A program made the translations under genes and the position numbers. The notes under the pieces are model-generated. The model ran no database searches. It was not told where the DNA came from and saw only the letters and a program-made list of their open reading frames with translations. Source: Opitutia bacterium (GTDB lineage: Bacteria > Verrucomicrobiota > Verrucomicrobiia > Opitutales > Opitutaceae). From it: a stretch of 10,771 nucleotides of DNA. The stretch is from positions 1 through 10,771 of the forward strand of contig JANXWT010000221.1 of the NCBI GenBank assembly GCA_025351035.1, given 5' to 3'. Shown here piece by piece: positions 1-6,696 of the stretch. Each line of letters starts with the position of its first letter. Positions within the stretch are counted from its first letter, which is position 1.

Positions 1-221
1 GCGGCCAGTTGGGCGGTGAAAGAAGCGCGTTCCCCACTCAGGTCATTTTCGATTTTCGATTTTTGAATCTCGATTTCAGAGAGCCGGGTGCGGGCGGTAT
101 CAAGATCAACAGCCAGCGCGCGCGCGCGTTCGTTGATGGCGGCCGACTGGGACTTGGCCCAGAGCCAGACGAGCGCGCCGGCGACGGCGGCGGAGACGAG
201 GGCGATGACGGTTTCCAGCAC
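1..221 (-). CDS. rmuC: RmuC-like protein, N-terminal part (runs off the window)
   Basis: Only the first 73 codons are present. A GTG at 221 opens a protein starting with a single hydrophobic segment (about residues 4-20, VIALVSAAVAGALVWLW), followed by a charged helical stretch rich in Glu, Lys, Arg, Ala and Leu (about residues 25-73) that looks like coiled coil. A short N-terminal membrane anchor followed by coiled coil is the usual start of RmuC, a protein that limits inversions at short inverted repeats and carries a nuclease-like domain further on. That domain lies outside the window, so the name rests on architecture only. GTG 221 is the only ATG/GTG codon in this frame after the kinase stop at 279. 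No good Shine-Dalgarno is visible. The gap to the upstream kinase gene is 57 nt, so it may be the last gene of that transcript. Another anchored coiled-coil protein remains possible. Confidence 0.6.
   Translation of the reverse strand, partial: MLETVIALVSAAVAGALVWLWAKSQSAAINERARALAVDLDTARTRLSEIEIQKSKIENDLSGERASFTAQLA
44..77. repeat. AT-rich short tandem repeat (tcgatttt-type) inside the rmuC-like gene
   Basis: Two close copies of an octamer of the form ttttcgat, followed by a degenerate third and fourth (gaatctcgattt), form an AT-rich island in otherwise GC-rich DNA. In the coding frame it gives alternating Ile, Glu, Lys and Gln residues that fit a coiled coil, so it can be coding. Its base composition still differs sharply from the flanks. 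Confidence 0.5.
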
Positions 222-278
222 GGGCGGAGTGAAGCCGCGAAGTTTGTCGCGGGCAAGCTCGCTCCGGTTGCTGCGGGC

Positions 279-1568
279 TTAAAACGGCGCCTGCGAAGCC
301 GTGCCGGTGCGGCCGGGAAGATAGATGGTGAAGCGCGTGCCTTCGCCGGCGCGGGTCTTCAGGTGCACGAGGCCGTGGTGCGCTTTGACGAGGCGCGCGA
401 CGATGGCGAGGCCCAGGCCGGTGCCGGTTTGCGTCTTGGTGGTGTAGTAGGGTTCGAAGACGCTCGGCAGCACATCGCGCGGAATGCCCGGCCCTTGGTC
501 GAGCACAGAGATGGCGATGAGCGGCGGCTGGTTGGCGTAGGTGTCGAGGCCGAGGAAACGCTCGTCGTAGTTCTCCACAAAGGTTTCGGTGGGCAGCTTG
601 ATGTCAAAGCGCTCCGCGGTGATCCAGACGGTCTGGGATTTTTCGGTGCTTTGGAAGGCGTTCACGGTGAGGTTGAGCAGGATTTGGATGAGCTCCGTGC
701 CGCTGATCTGCGCGGCGGTGTCGACATCGAGGTGTTTGATGGCGAGATGCCCGCCGCGGACGCTCGGGTGGTTGCGCATGAGGGTCTGCACGTCGTCGAG
801 CACCTGGTTGACCGACACCTCGTGGGAGGCGGACGAGCGTTTGCTGACAAAGCGCAGGTAACGGCGGGCGATGGCTGAGCAGGTGTTGACCTGCTTGGCG
901 AGGAGGGCGACATCCTCGCGCACGGCCTCGAGGTCGGCACCGTAGAGCGAACCGACCCCCTGGAGCTTGAGGTTCAACAGCTCCACGTAACCGATGATGA
1001 CCGTGAGGGGATTGTTGATGTCGTGGAGTGCGCCGGCGTAAATCTCGGTCGTGGTGCGGGCCATCTCCTCCTTCAGCGAGGTGTTGTTGAGCTGGTCGCT
1101 GAGCGTCTGGAGCCGCTCGGTCGTGGACACGACGGTGTCGGAAATGCGTCGCAGGTGGAGAGCGCGGGCGACGGCCTCGCGGATGGTGGAAAGGTCGAAG
1201 GGCTTGCTGAGATAATCGCAGGCACCGAGCCGGAGGGCCTGCCGCGCGGTCTCGATCGTCTCGTAGGCCGTGAGCATGATGACCTCGATGTGCTGGTTGA
1301 TCGCCTTGAGGCCGTGGAGGACCTCGATGCCGGATTTGCCGGCCATCCGAATGTCGAGGATGGCGATGGAAACGGGATTCTGGCGCGCGTAGGCGAGGGC
1401 CTGGTCGCCGTTTTCGACAGTGTGGACGATAAAATCCTTCTTGAAGACCATGCGCAGCGACTGGCGTGGGCCCTCTTCGTCATCGACGATGAGCAGGCTC
1501 GGCTGAATCGCCGGGGTCGGCGGAGGGGGCAGTTCGGTGACAACGGGAGGAGTGGAGATGGCAGGCAC
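279..1568 (-). CDS. Receiver-histidine kinase hybrid (REC-HisKA-HATPase), soluble
   Basis: This is a 429-residue soluble signalling protein. After a Pro-rich N-terminus (about residues 7-23) comes a complete receiver (about 24-140): acidic pair D29/D30, phospho-acceptor D72 (LDIRMAG), T100 and K122 (SKPFD). A helical linker leads to an H-box with H182 in LHDINNPLTVI, then an ATPase domain with N-box Asn303 (LNLTVNAFQS), G1 motif D357-QGPGIP and a G2 motif GTGLGLAI. It has no membrane segment, PAS or GAF, so its input is probably phosphoryl transfer to D72 from another kinase. A kinase module in place of a DNA-binding output is the arrangement described for PhcR of Ralstonia; orthology is not shown. 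The start is GTG 1568, 5 nt after the stop of the FadL-like gene. Longer readings in this frame only translate the FadL gene out of frame. It is the third gene of the leftward set. Confidence 0.88.
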   Translation of the reverse strand: MPAISTPPVVTELPPPPTPAIQPSLLIVDDEEGPRQSLRMVFKKDFIVHTVENGDQALAYARQNPVSIAILDIRMAGKSGIEVLHGLKAINQHIEVIMLTAYETIETARQALRLGACDYLSKPFDLSTIREAVARALHLRRISDTVVSTTERLQTLSDQLNNTSLKEEMARTTTEIYAGALHDINNPLTVIIGYVELLNLKLQGVGSLYGADLEAVREDVALLAKQVNTCSAIARRYLRFVSKRSSASHEVSVNQVLDDVQTLMRNHPSVRGGHLAIKHLDVDTAAQISGTELIQILLNLTVNAFQSTEKSQTVWITAERFDIKLPTETFVENYDERFLGLDTYANQPPLIAISVLDQGPGIPRDVLPSVFEPYYTTKTQTGTGLGLAIVARLVKAHHGLVHLKTRAGEGTRFTIYLPGRTGTASQAPF

Positions 1569-1573
1569 GGGAT

Positions 1574-2800
1574 TTAGAAACGCACGGCGATGGACACGGC
1601 GAGGGCGTTGATGGAGTTTTGGTAGGTGCCATCGGCCGTCGCGCCGATGAGCGAAGGTGGGCTGCCGCGCACGGCGCGCGTGCCGCCGTTGGCGTAATGC
1701 CAGGCGAGATTGGCGGAGTAACGGTCGTTCGCGTAGCCGGCGCCGAGCGAGTAGAACGAGCGGTTGCTGTCCGGCACGGCGGGAGTGTAGGTGGCGTCGG
1801 GCGTCGAGTTTTCGGTGTAGAGATAACCGGCGCTGACATTCCAGCCGCCGGTGAGATAGCGCGTGAGGCCGACCTCGTAGAAGCAACCAGATTCCCAGTT
1901 GAACGCGAGCGGCACGTTGCCGGAGGCCTTGTTGATCACGACGGTTTTGACGCGGTCCCAATTGGTCCAGTCGAGATTGACCTCGAAATTCCACTCGGGC
2001 GTCGGGCGGTAGGAGTAGCCGAGGATGAGCACCTCGGGGAAATCGAACTGCGCGCTGCCGGCCTCGCCGGCGATGAGCGGAATGGTGTCAGCGGTGCCCT
2101 TGAGGTTGACCCTGGTGTGGTGCGTGTAGCTGACGCCGAAGCTGTGTTCCTTGATCGGTTGCCAGAGCACGCCGAGATTGAAGCCGAAGGCGTCGCCCTT
2201 GCCTTTGAAGCGAAAGAGATCGGTCGGGCTGAAGACGCCGAGACGGCGCTGGAGGTCGGTCGTGACGTGGTTGTAGGAAACGCCGCCGCCGACGGAGAGC
2301 GTGGGCGAGAGCTGGTAGGCGGTGACGAAGTTGAACGTCAGGTAAGTCTGCTGGTTCTTCAGCGCGAAGGTGCGGAGCGGGGAGCTGTCGGCCCACTCGG
2401 TCGAGAGGCCGAACGGCGCGTAGACGCCGAAGCCGTAGGCCCACGGCTCGTTCTCCGGATGCCACGCGGTGAAGAATTGCGGCACGGATTGATAGCGATC
2501 GTCCATCGCCGCGGTGCCGCCGGCACCGGCATATTTCGAGGTGAGCGCGACGGCGTAGTCGCTGGCGGAAATGTGCAGACCCTTCAGCTGAGTGAGGCCG
2601 GCGGGGTTGTAGTAGATGGCGCTCGGATTGTCGGCGGTGGCGACGAAGGCATTGCCGCGGCCCATGGCGAAGGCGTCCTTGAACCCGACGCGCGTGCCGG
2701 AGGCTGAGGCGAGTGGCGCGGCCGCGAGTGCGAGCCAGGCGAGGGCACTGGCCAGAGCGGAGAAATGTTGCGAACGCGTTGCGTGGGTGACCGGATTCAT
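1574..2800 (-). CDS. FadL/OmpP1/TodX-family outer-membrane transport protein
   Basis: This 408-residue protein has a Sec signal peptide (basic start, hydrophobic core about residues 15-30, likely cleavage after ASA near 34). The mature start, SGTRVGFKDAFAMGRGNAFVA, is followed by the family hallmark NPSAIYYNPAGLTQL. The rest alternates in the manner of beta strands with many aromatic and Gly residues, and the chain ends in SIAVRF, an aromatic-terminated signal for outer-membrane assembly. FadL-family channels pass hydrophobic compounds such as long-chain fatty acids, toluene or other lipophiles; the substrate here cannot be read from sequence. ATG 2800 follows the TGA of the upstream kinase gene with one base between (TGA-A-ATG), implying translational coupling; no separate Shine-Dalgarno is evident. 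Its place between two kinase genes and opposite a fatty-acyl enzyme suggests passage of an acyl signal or substrate (inference). Confidence 0.9.
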   Translation of the reverse strand: MNPVTHATRSQHFSALASALAWLALAAAPLASASGTRVGFKDAFAMGRGNAFVATADNPSAIYYNPAGLTQLKGLHISASDYAVALTSKYAGAGGTAAMDDRYQSVPQFFTAWHPENEPWAYGFGVYAPFGLSTEWADSSPLRTFALKNQQTYLTFNFVTAYQLSPTLSVGGGVSYNHVTTDLQRRLGVFSPTDLFRFKGKGDAFGFNLGVLWQPIKEHSFGVSYTHHTRVNLKGTADTIPLIAGEAGSAQFDFPEVLILGYSYRPTPEWNFEVNLDWTNWDRVKTVVINKASGNVPLAFNWESGCFYEVGLTRYLTGGWNVSAGYLYTENSTPDATYTPAVPDSNRSFYSLGAGYANDRYSANLAWHYANGGTRAVRGSPPSLIGATADGTYQNSINALAVSIAVRF

Positions 2801-2801
2801 T

Positions 2802-4835
2802 TCAGCGTGGAAGGGGGAGGTAGATCGTGAGGTCGGCGTCGGTGGGAAGACTGCGCGGTTGCACTTCGAGGCGGCCTTGATGCGCCTCGATCACGCGGCG
2901 CGCGATGGTGAGGCCGAGGCCGACGCCGGTGTTGCGTGTGGTGAAAAACGGCTCGGTCGCGCGGCCGGCCGCATCGGGCGCGAAGCCGCGGCCGCTGTCG
3001 CGCACTTGCACGACGAGTTCCGCGAGGCCGTCGTCGGTGGGCGTGGCGGAAAGCGTGACGGTGAGATGCGGGGTGCCGGGTGCGGACTGGAGCCCGTTGA
3101 GGAAAATTTCCTGAAACGCGTGGCTGAGGCCAGAGCGGTTGCAACGCAACAGCACGGGCGGCAGGTCGCTGTGGATTTCGAGTTCGCCGGTGCCGCCGGT
3201 GAGTTCGCGGGATTTGGCGAAGCTCTGGCGGAGCATGTCGTCGAGCGGCGCGAGTTCCGTGGCAGGCGAATCGGAGCGCGCGAGAAGCAGCATCTGCTCG
3301 GTGAAACGCTCGATGCGCTGCGTCTCTCTCGCGAGGGCTTCCTTGAGCGAAGCGCGGAATTCCGGGTGGTCGATCTCGGCGTCGAACATCTGGTGATGCG
3401 TCGTCAGCGGCACGAGGGAATTGCGGATCTCGTGCGCGAAGCGGCGCGCGATGACGCCAATGAGCTTGAGGTTGGACGACTCGATCTCGGCGCGCTGGGC
3501 GGCGCGCACTTGCGTGAAATCCTCGAGCAGCAGCATGGCCGCCTGCGGCTTGGCGTCGGAGGTCGGGCACAGCGGCATGATCGATGCGCGCCAGAGCTGG
3601 CGGGTGTCGGGCAACTCGTGCGCGAACGGCTCGCAGGCGGCGCCTTGCTCGACGGCGGCGCGCAGCTTGGTGGCGATGGCCGCCGGCAGATCGGAAAACT
3701 CGACGCGCGCGGTGCCGGAGTCGGTGCCGGGCTCATTGCGGAGCAAGCGGACGACCGCGCGGTTCGCGTAAAGGATTTTCCGGCCCGGGCCGAGCACGAG
3801 CGCGCCGCAGGTGATGCCGTCCAGCACGCTGGAGAAAAGCTGGTGGCTGCCGACGAGCTGCGTGTGCAGCCAGCCGTTTTTCACGGCGAGCCCGAGTTCC
3901 TCCAGCAAGTGGAAGACGAGCAGCAGTTCCTCGTCGCTGAATTCGCCGCCGGTGATCCGGCCGCCGAGCACCGCGACGCCGAGTGTGCGCTCGCGGTCGT
4001 TGACGGGGATGGCGACGGAGCCGCCGAGCACCTCGAACTCGCGGAGAATTTTCGGGTCGAGCGCGCCGGGCGAGGAGAGGGAAGGCGCGCGCAGAATCTG
4101 CGGCTGGCGCGTGAGGAGGCGGCCGAGGCCGCTCTTGCGCGAGAGCGCGAAGCACTCGACGAGTTCCGTCGCGAGGCCGACGGCGGCGGCGCAAGGCATC
4201 GAGTGATCGTCGGCCGGCGGGGCCTCGGTGACGGGCAGGCCGCCGGCGGGCGAGGGTTCCAGAAAAATCGCGATGCGCGAAAGGCCGACGACCTCGCGGA
4301 GTTTCAGCACGAAGTGATGCGTGAGCTGGCAGTGATCGAGCGAGTAGCCGAGCACCTGCGAAAAGTCTCGGAGCACCTCGAGGGCCGACGACAACGCGGC
4401 CGCCTTGCGGCCGGGCATCGGCCCCGCAGACGCCGCGGACTCGTTCATTTCGCTGGCGGGGCCCGGCAAAAATTGCCCGCGCGCGGTCAGGCGCTGCAGC
4501 GCGCTGGCAAGAGCCGCGGCATCGATCGGTTGCGAAAGCACCAGATCGGCACCGGCGAGCAGCAGGCTTTGCTGGATGGCGGGGGGTGCGCCCTCGGGCA
4601 CGACCGCCACGACGGGCATCTGCGGCGCGAGGGCCCGCGCGGAGGCGACGTCATTGGGCAAACCGGAGAGGGAAGCGGGCACCAGCACACACGCGTCAAA
4701 CGCACCGGCGGCGACCGCCTTTTTCGCCGTGGAAAAACGCGCGCGCTGCTGAATCTGGAAGTCCGCAGCCGACGACAGGGCCACGCACAGGGGCTGGGCG
4801 AAAAGTTCGTCTGCGATTAGGAGGAGCCTAGTCAC
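2802..4835 (-). CDS. Cytoplasmic sensor histidine kinase: pseudo-receiver, GAF, PAS, HisKA, HATPase
   Basis: This is a 677-residue kinase without membrane segments. Residues 1-115 follow a receiver fold (LLLIADE at 4-10; ADLVLSQPID at 96-105), but the phospho-acceptor position is V52, the Thr/Ser position is about P80, and the conserved Lys is Q102, so it should not be phosphorylated. A GAF-like domain spans about 155-310 and a PAS-like domain about 325-435. The H-box has H468 in ARRFAHEIRNSL, where the usual Pro is Ser. N580 (FLNGLQSA) is the N-box, D613 (RDSGRGF) the G1 motif, and GVGLGLTIARRV the G2 motif. The start is GTG 4835; an AGGAA lies directly against it, too close for an ideal Shine-Dalgarno, and no alternative upstream in-frame start exists. 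It is first in the leftward set and is coupled to the FadL-like gene. The ligand of the GAF/PAS part is unknown. Confidence 0.88.
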   Translation of the reverse strand: MTRLLLIADELFAQPLCVALSSAADFQIQQRARFSTAKKAVAAGAFDACVLVPASLSGLPNDVASARALAPQMPVVAVVPEGAPPAIQQSLLLAGADLVLSQPIDAAALASALQRLTARGQFLPGPASEMNESAASAGPMPGRKAAALSSALEVLRDFSQVLGYSLDHCQLTHHFVLKLREVVGLSRIAIFLEPSPAGGLPVTEAPPADDHSMPCAAAVGLATELVECFALSRKSGLGRLLTRQPQILRAPSLSSPGALDPKILREFEVLGGSVAIPVNDRERTLGVAVLGGRITGGEFSDEELLLVFHLLEELGLAVKNGWLHTQLVGSHQLFSSVLDGITCGALVLGPGRKILYANRAVVRLLRNEPGTDSGTARVEFSDLPAAIATKLRAAVEQGAACEPFAHELPDTRQLWRASIMPLCPTSDAKPQAAMLLLEDFTQVRAAQRAEIESSNLKLIGVIARRFAHEIRNSLVPLTTHHQMFDAEIDHPEFRASLKEALARETQRIERFTEQMLLLARSDSPATELAPLDDMLRQSFAKSRELTGGTGELEIHSDLPPVLLRCNRSGLSHAFQEIFLNGLQSAPGTPHLTVTLSATPTDDGLAELVVQVRDSGRGFAPDAAGRATEPFFTTRNTGVGLGLTIARRVIEAHQGRLEVQPRSLPTDADLTIYLPLPR

Positions 4836-4989
4836 TTCCTGAACGTGAGTTGCATGAGCTGATTGGTGGCGGCGGAGGCGAGCTTAAAACACGCGAGCGC
4901 CCGGGTTTAATCAATCGCAAAGTGTAGAGTTGCGCGTTGATTTCGGAAACAAAATCCCGTCTGTTCGCCGACGCGGGCCGCCCTCCTCC
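4836..4989. promoter_or_regulatory. Divergent intergenic region between the two gene sets
   Basis: These 154 bp separate the start codons of the two divergent gene sets and must hold both promoters if the sets are operons. The middle (about 4880-4960) is more AT-rich than the surrounding genes. I see no convincing -35/-10 pair on either strand; TTAAAA and TTTAAT tracts at 4884-4910 are weak candidates only. An imperfect inverted repeat at 4909-4942 is the most notable structure. No clear Shine-Dalgarno precedes the ATG at 4990. Confidence 0.55.
4909..4942. repeat. Imperfect inverted repeat, candidate operator or 5'-UTR hairpin
   Basis: The left arm AATCAATCGCAA (4909-4920) and right arm TTGCGCGTTGATT (4930-4942) pair over 11 positions with one 1-versus-2 base bulge, around a 9-nt centre (4921-4929). 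It sits 47 nt before the ATG at 4990 and 73 nt before the GTG at 4835. A dimeric regulator site or an RNA hairpin in the leader of the rightward set are both possible. Confidence 0.5.
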
Positions 4990-6696
4990 ATGATCGCAGA
5001 CTCATCGCACGTCCACACGGGACAAATTTGCACCGAGTTCGTCAGCTTCCCCAGTCGCGCGGGTCTGAAGATCGCGGCCTGCCTCGATTACCTTGGGCCG
5101 CGGTTGGAGCGGAGGCCGTGGGCCGTCGTCGCACCGAAATTCGGAGAAACCAAAAAGAACAGCCTGCAGCTCGGGTATTATCTCGCGGCGAACGGCCTCA
5201 ACGTCCTCCGCTTCGACCACATCGACCACGTCGGCGAGAGCGACGGCGACAAGACCTTTTTCACGCTGTCGGGCGGTGCGAACGACATCCTGGCCTGCGG
5301 CGATTACCTCGCCCGCACGCACGGGGTCGAGCAGTTGACGCTCGTCGCGAACAGCCTGTCGGCGCGCACGGCCATCCGCGCGGCGGCGCTGGATGCGCGT
5401 ATTGCCCATCTCGTGGCGTTGGTGGGCGTCGTCAATCTGCAACACACTTTGCAGCAGGTTTACCGCGACGATCTCGTGGGCGGGCACGTTGCCGGGCGTC
5501 GTTGGGGCGTGGGCGACATGCTCGGCATCGAGATGGACTACGATAATTTTCTGCGCATCGCCGTCGCGGACAACATGCACGATCTCGCCGGCACGCGCGA
5601 TGACTTGCAGCGCACGTCGGCGGTCCTGTCGTTTTTCCCGGCGGAGAATGATGCGTGGGTCTCCCTCGCCGATGTCGACGAGGCGCTGCGCGGCCGGGCC
5701 AACGCCCGCCTCGTGCCCATCGTCGGCGCGATGCACGAGCTGCGCGAAAATCCCAAGGTGGCCGAGGAGGCGTTCCGCCAGATCGTCACGGCCTGCGCGG
5801 CGCACGCCTGCGGCGTCGCGCCGGAAAGCCTCACCATCAAGCTGCCGGACACGAAGGGACTGATGCGGCAGAACCGGATTGAGCGCGAGCGGCTGCGCCA
5901 GCTCAACAAGGAGCAGGAGGGCGAACGGGAATTCTGGAGCAAGTATCTCGCGAAATACCGGCTGCTGCAAAAAGTGGAGGACTACCAAAGCTATCTCAGC
6001 CTGGTCGGGCGGTTGCTCGGGCCCATCGGGCCCGGCGAGATCGTGCTCGATGCCGGCTGCGGCAACGGGATGTTCGGCCTGTGGGTCGTGCGTTCCTTGC
6101 TGGAGCAAACCCCGAAGTCCGACCCGCCGCCGCTCTATGTCGGCCTCGACCTGACACTCGACGGCTTGCGCGACGCGGTCGAGACTCAGGCCGGTTACGC
6201 GCTCGCGCACGCGCGCGACCGCATGAGGCGGGCGACGGAATACCTCGGGTTGCTCCACGGCCAGACGGACCTCGACACCTGGGGCATGCCGTCGTCGGAG
6301 GTGCCGGGCCTCGTGGTTTTCGCCAACGGCACATTTGACAAGATTTGTTGCAGCCTCGTGCTTTCCTACCTGACCCGGCCGGAGTCGGTGCTCAGCGAGT
6401 TGCATCGCGTGCTCCGGCCCGGCGGGCGCATCGTCCTGTCGAGCATGAAGCCGCACTGCGACATGTCGGAAATCTACCGCGACTTCATGGAACAGCAGGT
6501 CTCGGAGACGGACTTGGAATCCGGCCGCGATTTGCTGCGCGCCGCCGGCAAAATCCGGCTCAAGGAAGAGCAGGGCTACTACACTTTTTATTCGGACGAC
6601 GAGTTGAGTGCGCTGCTGGCCGCCGCCGGGTTTGGAAATTGCTCGGCACACCAGTCATTTGGTGGTCAGGCTGCCGTGGTCACGGCTGAAAAGTGA
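4990..6696 (+). CDS. LuxD-type acyltransferase/thioesterase fused to a SAM-dependent methyltransferase
   Basis: This is a 568-residue two-domain protein. Residues 1 to about 285 match LuxD, the bioluminescence acyltransferase that hydrolyses myristoyl-ACP. Recalled LuxD landmarks are present: LRFDHIDHVGESDG, the elbow A-N-S122-L-S (LuxD has AxSxS around Ser114, not GxSxG), VGVVNL after it, D221 in ENDAWV and H249 in GAMHELRENP. The spacings of 99 and 28 are close to LuxD's Ser114/Asp211/His241. A charged helical linker (about 292-340) follows. Residues about 345-568 form a class I methyltransferase with SAM motif I (LDAGCGNG, D354-G360), an acidic loop (VGLDLTLDGL) and the later FDKICCSLVLSYL and LRPGGRIVLSSMKP motifs. 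Inference: it frees a fatty acyl chain and methylates it or a derivative. ATG 4990 was chosen over TTG 4930, which lies inside the inverted repeat and would add a Pro/Arg-rich tail. The stop overlaps the next gene by 4 nt. Confidence 0.87.
   Translation: MIADSSHVHTGQICTEFVSFPSRAGLKIAACLDYLGPRLERRPWAVVAPKFGETKKNSLQLGYYLAANGLNVLRFDHIDHVGESDGDKTFFTLSGGANDILACGDYLARTHGVEQLTLVANSLSARTAIRAAALDARIAHLVALVGVVNLQHTLQQVYRDDLVGGHVAGRRWGVGDMLGIEMDYDNFLRIAVADNMHDLAGTRDDLQRTSAVLSFFPAENDAWVSLADVDEALRGRANARLVPIVGAMHELRENPKVAEEAFRQIVTACAAHACGVAPESLTIKLPDTKGLMRQNRIERERLRQLNKEQEGEREFWSKYLAKYRLLQKVEDYQSYLSLVGRLLGPIGPGEIVLDAGCGNGMFGLWVVRSLLEQTPKSDPPPLYVGLDLTLDGLRDAVETQAGYALAHARDRMRRATEYLGLLHGQTDLDTWGMPSSEVPGLVVFANGTFDKICCSLVLSYLTRPESVLSELHRVLRPGGRIVLSSMKPHCDMSEIYRDFMEQQVSETDLESGRDLLRAAGKIRLKEEQGYYTFYSDDELSALLAAAGFGNCSAHQSFGGQAAVVTAEK

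Noticed and set aside
38..256. Minus-strand ORF of 72 codons overlapping the rmuC-like start
   Set aside because: Pro/Ser/Arg-rich shadow in another frame; the GTG 221 frame gives a membrane anchor plus coiled coil and stays open to the window edge.
1569..1994. Longer N-terminus for the receiver-kinase reading upstream to 1994
   Set aside because: The extra residues are an out-of-frame translation of the FadL-like gene (Arg/His/Leu-rich); GTG 1568 just after the FadL stop gives a clean receiver start.
2616..4820. Long plus-strand ORF of 734 codons antisense to the kinase and FadL-like genes
   Set aside because: Composition is Arg/Ala/Gly/Glu-rich without any recognisable domain. It mirrors the opposite frame of clear kinase and FadL motifs, a usual by-product of high GC at third positions.
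4832..4855. Tiny minus-strand ORF of 7 codons (ATG CAA CTC ...) whose TGA overlaps the GTG start of the GAF/PAS kinase
   Set aside because: It could be a leader peptide, but it is short, has no Shine-Dalgarno and no regulatory residue pattern; chance is the simpler reading.
4930..4989. TTG 4930 as the start of the LuxD-methyltransferase gene
   Set aside because: It lies in the right arm of the inverted repeat and adds a Pro/Arg-rich tail with no counterpart in LuxD; ATG 4990 fits better.
5002..6651. Minus-strand ORF of 549 codons antisense to the LuxD-methyltransferase gene
   Set aside because: No recognisable motifs; the plus frame has both the LuxD triad and the SAM motif.
4990..6696. Bioluminescence (lux) operon
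   Set aside because: Only the LuxD-like domain is present; no LuxA/B luciferase, LuxC reductase or LuxE synthetase is encoded in the window.
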